A stretch of DNA of 64,000 nt from Arthonia radiata (Eukaryota > Ascomycota > Arthoniomycetes > Arthoniales > Arthoniaceae). This document shows, piece by piece, positions 50,110-61,786 of the stretch; within the stretch, counting starts at the first letter, position 1, and every line of letters begins with the position of its first letter. Where the stretch lies: the NCBI GenBank assembly GCA_002989075.1, contig PSQN01000013.1:468379-532378 (forward strand). Direction: 5' to 3'. Below the pieces are notes generated by a model that was given only the letters and a program-made list of their open reading frames with translations, had not been told where the DNA came from and searched no databases. Both the position numbers and the translations under genes were made by a program.

Positions 50110-53100
50110 CTATTCCTCTCTTAATTTAGCTAGTTATTCTTAATTAGTAAGATAATAGAGAGTTTTAACTATATTAATTAAAATCTATATAGATAGTATT
50201 TATAGAAACTTTCTAGTAAGTCTTAAGTATATTTAAAGTCTTTAATTAAATATTATTAGTAGTCTTTATTATATCTATACTATTTTATTTAAGCTTAAAT
50301 TTACTTTTAATATTTTTATACGTTAATAATATCTTTAATTAATTATTTATTGTTATTATTTATTATAATTAGCTCTAATTTTAGATATTTTTAGTCTTTT
50401 AGAGATTAACTAGAGTTTTTTAATAATATTAATAAGTTAAAAGTTTTATAAATTTTTATAGATTTTAGTAAGTTAAGAGTATAGATATTCTTTTCTTAAT
50501 ATATAATTATATATAGTCTAATATGTTTATAATTAAGCTTCTTTAATAGTTAATTAGTCTTTATATTTTTAATTAATAATTAGACTTTATTACTAATTTT
50601 AAATATAATATTAAACCGCTATTTATTAGCTTACTCTATTATTTTTAGTTATATTTTTTCTATACTTACTTTATTTTAAGCTTAAAGTTCTTTAAACTTA
50701 TTTACTACTCGATCTATTTTTTCTTTCTGTACCTTATTATATACTAATTAGTTTTAGTTAATAGTCTTAATAATAGATTTAAAGCTTATTTTAGATTTAC
50801 ATTTATATATTATTTTATATAGTAATATCTTAGTTATTTTAAAGACTATAGTATTAGTTACTAGTTTTACTACTAAAAGTATATTATACTAGTTATCTTA
50901 AAATTAATTAATAAATATTTAAAGATATACTTTTATACTTTAATAAGAAAATTTAAATTATTTATTAGTTTAAAGGTAATATACTATTAATAGCTTAGTA
51001 TTTACTTTTAGTCGCTTTATTAAGTATTTTTAAACTATATTTATAAAATAAAGATTCTAGTTTAATATTAATAATCTTAAAAGCTCTTACTTATACTATA
51101 TATTTTAGTATATTAAATTTATTATTAACTCTATATTTATATTACTTAAATTAAACTTATAAAAGAGAAAGATACTTAGCTTAGTAAGTTTATTAACTAA
51201 AACTAAAATAATATTATCTTTATTTAGTTTTAACTTTAAAAGATTAGTAATAAAGTTTATAGTATAGTTAAAATTAGACCTCTTTAGAGTTAATAATAGT
51301 TAAAGTAGTTTAACATATTTTTTATTTTAAGACTTTATTTTATAATAAATATAATAATTATTAATAAACTATATAATCTTTTAAGATATTTATAAAAACT
51401 AGTAGTATTAAGTTAGCTATTAAATTATATTACTAGTTTTTAAATATTCTATTTTTATAAAAAAAGATACTTTATTAATTACTTTAGTAATATAAGAGCT
51501 AGAAACTATAAGACGCTTCTATATTAATAGTAAACTATTTAAATTAGAGTAAAGAAAAAGATAATATTCTTTTATATTTTTTTTAATTAAATTATTCTTT
51601 TAATAGTTTACTAAAGTATAATAAGATTAGTTAAAAAACTTATTTTTTAGGTTTATACTTTTAATTAATTCTTTAAAAAATTAAGATAGCTCTATTTTAT
51701 ACTCTATCTTAATTAAATAAACTTAATAGTTTTATTAAACTTTAAGAGAAAGTTTGTTAATTAGTAATAAGATTTAAAATATATTAGAGTCTTTTTTTAC
51801 TTTTAAATTTAAAGTTCTTTATATTAAAGTATCTACTCTTTTATTTTTAGCTTCTTATTAGTATATAATCTTAAAGTTAAATACTAATAAAAATTCTACT
51901 TATTAAGCTTAATATTAGATTAGTTACTTTATAAATATAAAGTACTCTAATACTTAGTAGTCTATAAAGATCTATATTAGCTTATTAGTTAGTACTAATT
52001 ATAGTTTTAGTTAAAATATCTTAAAGAATTTAATAATTATTAGTAGCTTCTTATTATAAATAGTATAATTTACTTTTATAGGATTAAAGCTAAATAAATA
52101 ATATACTATAAATCTTAATAAACTCTTCTTATTAAGCTATAATAATATACTAGCTATAATAAAATTAGAAGAGTTATATTTAATAAATAATTATTTGTTT
52201 AGCTAAAAGTATATTATAATTAGCTTCTTTCTAACTTTTTCTTTTGATTATTTAAACGCTTTATTATAATAAGTATTCTATAGCCTACTATTTTTCTTTA
52301 TTAAGTTATTTAGTAGTTAAGCTATCTTATTAAAGTTATAAATAAATCTTCTATAGTAGTTGTAGAATTTTGAAAATCTTTATATAGTAATAATATCTTT
52401 TTACTATAGTTATTTTTAGTCTTTAATAGTTTAAATTTTTTTAAAATCTATTTTAGTCCTAGTTAATATAACAATAAGTTCTGAATACTTAAATTTTTAC
52501 TTATAAAACTTATACTTCTTAATATCTATATATAAGCTAATAGACTATGATTATACTAAGACCTATTAAATATACTTTTTATATGTTTTCTTAGTTTTAT
52601 TAAAAATTAGTATATTATTTAAATAATTTAATATATACTTATTAAGTATATTTAAAAAGAAATTATTTATTAAATATTAAAAAGCTAAAAGTATATTATA
52701 TAATTTAAAAGAAACTATATTATACTTATAGTTCTTAAGATAAATCATAAATATTATAAAATTTAAATCTTCTTTTAATATTATATAAAACTAGTAAAAG
52801 ACTTACTAAATATTAAGCTTTAAAAACTATTAAACTTTAGTAACTTTTTTTAGTATTTTCTTAACTAATAGTAATAAATATAAGTCTCTTTAAGTTACTA
52901 TATTTAATTCTTTATAGTTAATATATAAATAAAGTTTATCTTCTAATTTCTAAATAAATAAAATTAAAGAACTATAGTAAAAGTTACTAAAAAAGATATA
53001 CTATTTAATAAGATTTATTTTCATATAGTTTTTAATTAAGCTTACTTTTTTAATTAATATTCTTTTTAAAAACTTATAATATAGTAGTTTTATATTAAGC

Positions 53101-55594
53101 TTTAACTTAATTTTTAAATTTTAAAGTTAATATAGAGATAACTTATTTACTTTGATTTTATTAAATATATTTAAGAACTCTTAAAACTCTTTAAATAGTT
53201 TAGTTTTAGAGTTTATTATTTTTTACTCTTTATCTTTATAAAATTTAATATTTTTTATAAATATAGAGAATACTTTTATATTCTTATACTTTACTAAGTA
53301 TTAAAAGAGCGCTATACTACTAAAGTTAATATTTTGAAATTATTAGATTTAGTAGCTTTATAAACTTATATTAAAGCTTACTTGTATTCTTTATATTTTT
53401 TTATTAAAATAATGCCTTTTAAGTACCTTTAGTAGCTACTAATACTCCTTATCTTTAGTTAGTTATACTTATAGTAATTAGTAAGATATACATTTTTAAT
53501 TAAAGCTTCTTGATAGATAGAGAACGCTTAAGTATTTTAAATTCAAAGATTAAGGGTTTCTTTAATATAAAGAATTAATTAGATATTCTATTACTATTAT
53601 ATAATAGTTTAGTATTAATTTAAGTTAATAGTAAGTTAAATAGTAATTTAAATACTATTAATTAATTTTAAACTAGCTCTTATTTATACTTATAGTTATT
53701 TATAAACTTTAGCGCGCCTCTTTTATAGTCTATAAAGACTAAGTAATTTTTTAACTAGTACTTTTTTAGTAGCAACTATTATTTATCTAGTTTTATAATA
53801 CAAAATAGTATTCTTAGAATTTAGTAGTCTTATATTTAAAATAAAATAAAAAGTTCTTTTTTAATAACTTATTTTAATTAGTCTTTAAAGTCTCTAGTAG
53901 TTATAAGCTTAGTTAACTTTACTAAACTAATCTTAAAATATTAATATATCTTTTTAGTAATATAATAATTTATAACAATAGCAATTTAGTAATTTATATT
54001 TACTATTACTAAGAGTTTAAGTAGAGTTTAGTTTTAGTTACTAGCTATTAAAAGTTATATTCAAATAAATAGGTTACTTTATATCTTAAGGTTATTCTTA
54101 ATACTAACTAGTTAAAGAAAAGAAAAAGAAAGGTTATTATATTCTTTTAAGTTACTATTATTATTAAATTTTAGCTTCTTTAACTAAACTTTATAAAGAA
54201 ATTTATATTTCTCTATTTAGATATAAAAGTCTTATTTTAAAAGTAATTTTTCTAATAGTACCTCTTCTTCTAATACTTATAGTAAGTAATATTTTTAAAG
54301 TTTTATTAAAAAGAATTTATATTTATATTTAAAGTTAATTAATATACTGTTAGAGTTACAAAGAGTTTAACTATAACTAAGCTATTAATAGCTATTAAAG
54401 CTATAATTATTTATATTTATAAGAGATAGTATAATTAAGTATTATTCTTTTTAATAATATTTATTAACACTTTACTTTATTAATTTATTAAATGTTTTAG
54501 TTAGTGAATTAAAATTTTTTAATATAAACAGTTACTATTTTAAATTTTATTAGTAATATTACTTCTTTTAAAGATATATTATTTTTATTTTTTATATTAT
54601 ATAGCTAAGTAGACTTATTAATATTTATTTTAATTATATATTTATAGAATTAAATAAAAAATTTAAAAAGCTCTTTTTATCTTTAATATAGATTATAATA
54701 GTTTTTTTCAGTAATTTTCTTTTAAAATAGATCTCTATATTAATTTTTAAGATTTTAATAAATATCTTTAAGTATTATATTATTTACTTAATTTAAATAA
54801 GATTCTATATATTAAGCTATAATATTATCTAGCTTAAATAAAATATAAGCTACTTTAGCTTTGTTTATTAGATATTAGTTAATATTAATATAAATTAAAT
54901 TTTTTATATAATATATTTTATAACTTAAGTTTTTAAGTAGCTCTACTAGTAAAGATAGAGAAATTAGATACTTTCCTTAACTTCTTCTTTTTTTTAATCT
55001 ATTTTAAAGCTAAGCTATTATTTTTAATTTTATATAATTATTTAACCTCTTTAGAGTTAATATTATAGTAATAATCTCTATATTAATTTCTTTATTTAGT
55101 TTTTTTAGCTTAAAGTTATTATAGCTTAACTAAATTTTTATTATTTTTAGTATAAAAGATAGCCTAAAATACTATAAAATCTTTTAATTAATACTTAATT
55201 AGTTTAATAATAAACTTATTATTTAAATACTATTTAAATTTCTAGTAAAAGTATATATTTAGGTTATTATCTTTAGCTAGTTACTTTAATAATAATACTT
55301 AAGATACTATCTTAGTTTATTAAATATTAACTATAAAAGCTTTATACTTAAATTAAATTAACAATACTTTTTATTATAATAGAATCTATTTTATAAAGTT
55401 AAAATATTTTATATCTTCTACTAACTACCTTACCTAGTATTTATTAGTTATATTTTACTAAAAAATACTTAAATAGTTTAATAGATTAGTATTGTTATTA
55501 AGTATAATACAATAGTCTTTAATAAGTATTAATATAACTAAGACTTCATTTTATATATAAGTAGTTAATAATAAAAGAGAAGCTTTAAAATAAT

Positions 55595-55867
55595 ATTATA
55601 GATAATATTAAGATAAACTTATTAACTATATAGAGAAATAATAGAATTCTAAAGCTATAGAATAACTATTTAAAAAGCTAAAACTACTATTTAAGTTAGT
55701 TAAAACTACTTATTAAGCCTTTATCTTTATCTAAATAACTAAAAGATAGTATTAATAGAAGATAAACTAAAAGATAATTTATAGTAAAGAATAGTCTTTT
55801 TAATATAGTAGACGTATTAATAGCTTCTAAATATAGTAAATAGTTAATTTAAGCTAGTTCTATAATA
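55595..55867 (-). repeat. LTR shared by Gypsy copies G2 and G3
   Basis: To its left lies the primer-binding/Gag side of G2 (AAAAGAGAAGCTTTAAAATA, the same as left of G1's right LTR). To its right lies the 3' internal end of G3 (CTATCTCTCTCTCTATTTAG, as right of 50109). One LTR therefore serves both copies. Confidence 0.85.
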
Positions 55868-56392
55868 CTATCTCTCTCTCTATTTAGCTAGTTACTTTTA
55901 TCTAGTAAAATAACTAATAGCTTAAGCTATAATAGTTAGAGTTTATATAAATATTATTTATAGAAACTATTTAGTAGATTCTAGGTATATTTAAAGTTCT
56001 TAATTAGATACTATTAATAATCTTTAATGTGGCTATACTATTTTACTTATGCCTAAATCTTATATTAATACTTTTATATATTAATAATATTTTTAACTAT
56101 CTACTTATTATTATTATTTATTATAACTAGCTTTAGTTTAGAGTATTTTTAACTATTAAGAAGCTAATTAGAATCTTTTAATAGTATTAATAAGTTAAAA
56201 GTTCTACAAATTTTCATTAATTTAGAGAGATTAGGAGTATATATATTTTCTTAGTAGTAAATAATTATATATAGGCTAATATACTTATATTTAAGTTTCT
56301 TTAATAGTTAGTTTATCTTTATATTTCTAGTTAATAGCTAAACCTTATTATTGACTTTAAAAGTTATATTAGACCGCTATTTATTAGCTTAT

Positions 56393-56900
56393 TGTTAAAA
56401 AGGTACAGGAAAGAAGAAGAATACTACTATAAAGAGTAGAAAGACGAGACCAGCTTAAGACTAGTACAATACTTAGACTTAGTACAGATACAATACTTAG
56501 TAGCAGGGAGAAGCTATTGTTATATTGTTTGTCTTATTAGCTAAAATTCTTTAGAGAGATTTTAGCTTATATATTTAAGTTTAGCGATTTATATAGAACT
56601 TACTAAATATCTATTCTTTTTAATAGAAGCTAGATAACTTGTAACTTACTGTATAAGATAGTAATTTTGTCTCTTTAAAACTATTAGTCTCTAAATTTAT
56701 TCTATATTGTCTTAAACTATAGGCTAGCTATCTAAAATAGATTGTATAATGCTTCTTTTTGTCTTAAATTTGGGCTACTAAGCCCGACCCTTTAGATAAA
56801 AGGCTTGTTCTATTTTAGACCGAGACAGCTAGTAAAACCTATTCAATACTCTAAGCTTCTAGGGGTTCCAACTAACTAGCTAGTTAGTTAATTTTTAATA
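56393..56900 (-). repeat. Copia 3' LTR (508 bp)
   Basis: The left LTR of the nested Copia, from TGTTAAAAAGGTACAG to TTTTTAATA at 56900. Its decay is heavier than in the solo copies at 16133 and 19609. Confidence 0.95.
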
Positions 56901-59900
56901 TACCTTCTTAATCGACTAGTTGTTTTAGCTAGATTATAAGCTAATTTAAGTTTTAAACGTTAGTATTTTAGCTAAGTCAATTAGTTTTATTAAACTATCT
57001 GCTAATTGTTTCTTTGTAGAAACGTATTTAAGCTCTATTTAACTTACCTAAACGTTTTCTCTATTGTATGCTTAGATTTAGCTTAGAAGGTAGAGTTTTT
57101 TATAAGTTCTTTTATCGAATTGCTGTCGGTAAGTAATAGTTTTACCAGCAAAACCGGAGTCTCCGGTCTAGTTTAACCGGCTTGTCCAGGCAAATCTATA
57201 CTTACTTGGTGTATTAGAGCCCGCCGAGGCTTTTTATCCGCAGACTTTTTAAAAGTACCCGCTAAAACGGTAGTAATCAAATTTTCTTTAAAAATTCTAG
57301 ACAGTTTAGTAGCAATTAATCGGATAAATAACTATTTCTTTATAGCTCCTTTAAGGACTATATATTTAGCCTTATAAGAGCTTAAGGCGACCGTTTTTTG
57401 TAGCTTTAAATTCTAGCTAAGAGCTCTGTTTCTAAGTAGAAAGATATAGCTGGTAGTCGATCTCCTAGTACCAAGGTTCCTCCTCCAATCTACGTTACAA
57501 TAGCTAGTTATACTATTTATTAAGGGAGATTTATAGTAAAGGCTAAAGTTAGAAGTTTTATTTAAGTAAGCCTAAAGACTATTTAAAACTCTCTAGTACT
57601 TCTTACTAGAATTCAATATATACTGGGCTAGTAGGCTAGTTATAAAGGCAATATCGGGTCTTATCTTTATTATTAGATATAAAATTAATCTAATTTGTTG
57701 CTAATAATTAGAAATATTGGTACTGCTAGCTTAGTTAGGATTCGGTATTAATTTAAGCCGACGGGTTGCAGTATTTTTCCGGGCATTCGGCCGTTTTTCT
57801 TCAAATATTTGGTTAAAATTTTAGCTAAATAAGTCGACTGGTCTAGACGAATCGTTTTTGCCGGGCGATCTTAAGTAATTTTAATTTCTAAGAACTTACA
57901 AACGTCTTCTAAGTTCTTAACTATAAGAGTCTTGTTTAGTTTTTAGTAGATTTTAGAGATTGTTTCGGTAGAATCGGATACAGCTAATATATTGTTTACG
58001 TAGACGATTAAAATTGTCTACTTTCTAGTTCTTTAAATATAAACCGACTAGTTGGATACTAGAGGTTTAAAACCTATTTCCCTTAGTAATTCTTAAAGAT
58101 AGGCTTTTTACTATCGGTCGGCCTATTTTAGACCGTAAAGAGTCTTCTTTATTCAATAAACTTTATTAGTTCCGTTAGATAGGTCAGTTGGTTGCTCGAT
58201 ATAAACAATCTTATCTAACTTTACGTTAAAATAAGCTAATTTTATATATTATAATTTATTTCTTAGTCTTTCTCTACTACTAAGGCTAGTATAAGTCGGT
58301 AGATAATTAGATTTACTATATTTATAAAGGTTTCTATAAAATTAAGGCTGGGTCTTTGCTGGCAGTCCTTAGCTATTCAGCAGGCTTTAAAAATTAGCTC
58401 GCCCTTTAGAGGGTACTTAATCTTTAGTATTCAGCGCCCTTTTAGCGTCTTTCTATCTAACGGCAGCTCGATTAATATTTAGGTTTCTTAGTTAGCTAGC
58501 TCTTTAAGCTCTAATTACATTATATTTAGCTAAGAAGGCTAATTCTTAGATACTCTTATTTCTTTTAAGTTATTAGGCTCTTTAGTAACTGCGACTAAGG
58601 CCTATTCGGCGTATTATTCTAGATTATTATAGAACTCGTTAAACTAATTTTTATTAGCGTTTTTGTATATAAAATCTATTTTCTAAGCGCAATTAATATC
58701 TACCCGGCCGAGGTCTTCGGTGCTTTTATAATCTAACTCGGTAAGAAGGTTAGACTCGTTTAGAGCTCTAATTTAGTATAGTTCTTATTTAGATTCGCCC
58801 GCTAGTTGTTAAGATATAGAGGAGGTATACTGTTTCTTATATAGAAGACTTCTTTCTTTATTAGAAGGTACCTTCCTATTATCTTAAGATTTAGTGATTG
58901 AATTTAGCTTGTTTTTAAACTTAACTTTTAGTTGTTCTTTAGACTCTTTAGAAATACTTTCGGTTAATCGATTAACTATAGATCTCTGTAGGTCCCAAAT
59001 AAATTTTTCTTTTTAAACGTAGACGTCTCTTTCTTAGTAAACCTTCCGGCTATTAGGGTCTAAGAGCTTATATTAGTTTAATCTGTAGTTTATTAGGATA
59101 TAGGTAGTTGCTCTAGCGTCTAGTTTTTTTAGTTTAGATTCTTTAAGATAAGTAATTAAGCTCTAAATTTTAATAGTACTAATATCCAGTTTTTTGCTGT
59201 ATTTTGCTTTGTATAGAGTAATAAACCCCGGTAATCCGGTATAGAGGGTTCTATTGTAAATATAGATAGCTGTTTTTAGCGCTTTACCCTAATATATTTA
59301 GAGTAGCCCGGCGGTATAAAGTATTGCTTAAACTTTACTAACAATTGTTTAGTTAAAGCGTTCGGCTCGTCTATTTTGCTAGAGAGTATATAGTACGGAT
59401 GTCGTTAAAATAGCTTCTTTTTGTTTTAGAAGCTGTTTTACCTAACCTTTCCGGTATTCTTTTATATTATCTAAGTATAGTCTTTTAAAAGAATACTCGG
59501 ACTACGTTTCTTTCTAAGTAATATAGATAGATAGTGTATTAAAAACCTAGTCTTTAGACTATAGTACCTTAGTAGTTATATACCGAGTTTTATTGTCTAT
59601 AAAGCTAGTAAATAATTAACCTTTAGAAGGGGTTTGCAGTACAATTAGCCCGCAAATATTTAAGTAGACTTTTTTTAAATAATTGACCAATTTGTCTAGA
59701 GTTTTTTAACTAACTTTAGCGGTTGCCTTTGCTTCGAAGCAAATTTAGCAATTATTTTCTAATTTGTCCGAATAATTTGTTCCTAGAGCAACTTTTTTAA
59801 GCTATTTTAAGGCGTTTTTGCCTATATATCCTATCTATTAATATTAAAGGTCAGTTTTTAAAGAAATAGTGTAGAGAGATTAGACTGTATTAATAGTCTA

Positions 59901-61278
59901 AGTTTTTATTACTATTAGGCCGTTAACATACCGCCTCTCAGTAGTTAGTTGTCTGGTTTAATCAACTTTTAGCTTATTTTAGCTAAAAGTTACCTTATCT
60001 CCCCTCTTTTTAAGCTTATCGAAGCTTAGAAGGTTAATTCTAAATTTCTCAACAAATAAAACTTTATCTAGAACAATTATTTTATTCTTAAAGAACAGTT
60101 TTGCTTTGTCTGTCTGTAAGGCTCGAATTAACTTTCCTTCTCTTTAACAAATAATCTAGTTAGTTGGCCGGATATCTGTTAGAAGATTAATATTCGAGCA
60201 AATATAGCTTATTAAGCCTATATCGAGGATCTAAGAATTAATAGAGTAATTGACTCCGTCTAGTAATACTATAAAGCATTGTTCTTCTTGTGGATTAGAA
60301 CTATATACAGAAAATATTAAAAAATCGGTGTTTTCGGAGCTTTTATTAGAATTTAGCCGGAGATTTAGGTATTTTTTCTAACAAGTTGCCGGTTTATACC
60401 TCTTTTTGTTAAAAAAGAGGCATTTTTCTTAGTTTTTACTTAAAGACCTTAATTTTGTTCTGGTCATTTGCATCGATTTATTGTCTATCGCAGTAAAAAC
60501 CTTTTTTACTGAGGTACTACCGCAAATTCGGCGAGACTCGTCTATAAGTTAACTAAATAAGTTCTATAGACTTATATTGCTAGTTGTTTGCCGATAGGTT
60601 TGGCTAATAATAGCTACCGTGTGCTTGTATCTAGAGGTTAGATTGTAAAGGACGTAGGTAGCTATTATCTTGTTGGATAGTGCTAGTCCTCGGGTTGCTA
60701 AATCGTCCGTTAATTGTTTAATTTTAGTAAGATAAAGCTTAAGGTTTTTTATCTTACTAAGTATAGTACTAAAGAGCTTCTTATAAATTAGAAACTTGAA
60801 ACTAAAACCTTTCGATTTGTATAACCTTTTTAAGCTATCTTAAAGCTCTAGAGAGTTATAAATCCCGTTTATTTAAATAAGAGGACCGTTCTCTAGAGTT
60901 AGTCGAATAAGAGCTGCTGCCCTTGTTGACCGTTCTTAATGGCTAGCTTTAGTAATATCTCTAGCTAAATAGCTAGAAAAGGGGATTATAACATTACTAT
61001 AGCTCTTTTTAGTTAAAAGGACCTCTATTCAAATCGACTAAATGTCTTAATTAGTCGAGCCCTTAAGTTTAGAGATCTTATAAGAGGAGTCTATAGCCGA
61101 ATATATAGTCGAAGATTTTCAAAAAAAAAAGGAAATTCTGTTCTAATAGTTAAATTAGGCTTAAAATTTAGAGTTAATTGGTAATAAAATTGTTTGGAGG
61201 TGCCGATAAATTTTGTAGGAAAAATATTTTCTAAAAAGAAAATTTAAAAGGAATTGGTGCTAACTTAGACTTATAACC

Positions 61279-61786
61279 TATAAAAAAGGTACAGAAAAGA
61301 AGAAGAATACTACTATAAAGAGTAAAAAGACGAGACTAGCTTAAAACTAGTACAATACTTAAACTTAATATAGATACAATACTTAGTAGTAAGAAGAAGC
61401 TATTGTTATATTGTCTATCTTATTAGCTAGAATTCTTTAGAGAGATTTTAACTTATATATCTAAGTTTAGTAGTCTATATAGAACTTACTAGATATCTGT
61501 TCTTTTTAATAGAGGCTAGATAACCTATAACTTACCGTACAAGACAGTAATTTTATCTATTTAAAACTATTAGTCTCTAAATTTATTCTATATTGTCTTA
61601 AACTATAGGCTAGCTGTCTAAAATAGATTATATAATACTTCTTTTTGTTTTAGACTCGGGCTACTAGGCCCGATCCTTTAGATAAAAGGCTTGTTCTATT
61701 CTAGACCGAGACAGCCGGTAGAACCTGTTCGATACTTTAGGCTCCTAAGGGTTCCAACTAACTAGCTAGTTGGTTAATTTCTAATA
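61279..61786 (-). repeat. Copia 5' LTR (508 bp)
   Basis: The right LTR of the nested Copia, from TATAAAAAAGGTACAG to TTTCTAATA at 61786, followed by the TSD CTTAT. The primer-binding side is at about 61256-61278. Confidence 0.95.

Larger units (their letters stand above)
49836..55867 (-). mobile_element. Ty3/Gypsy fossil G2, full length
   Basis: A minus-strand Gypsy of about 6.03 kb and the same family as G1. LTRs lie at 49836-50109 (274 bp) and 55595-55867 (273 bp). Read on the minus strand the order is Gag (about 55400-54000), protease region, reverse transcriptase (about 53100-52350, with KLEDKLYLYINYKELNIVT), RNase H (about 52250-51900), integrase (about 51850-50750) and a chromodomain-type tail (about 50700-50150, with the LPKSIKIYKTFN motif that precedes chromodomains). 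Its decay is the heaviest of any recognisable element here, leaving almost no CpA or TpG; breaks are too many to count by eye. The right LTR is also the left LTR of the next copy. Confidence 0.88.
56393..61786 (-). mobile_element. Ty1/Copia retrotransposon fossil, full length, nested in Gypsy G3
   Basis: A 5394-bp minus-strand Copia with both LTRs (56393-56900 and 61279-61786, 508 bp each) and a perfect TSD CTTAT (56388-56392 and 61787-61791). On the minus strand the order is Gag (about 61160-60150, zinc knuckle near 60390), protease (about 60100-59850), integrase (about 59800-59030), reverse transcriptase (about 58500-57720) and RNase H (about 57700-57000). The internal length of 4378 bp gives the reference for the partial copies at 1-5580. 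The structure is whole but the frames are broken by many RIP-type changes. Decay is milder inside it than in the surrounding Gypsy, which agrees with a later arrival. Confidence 0.96.
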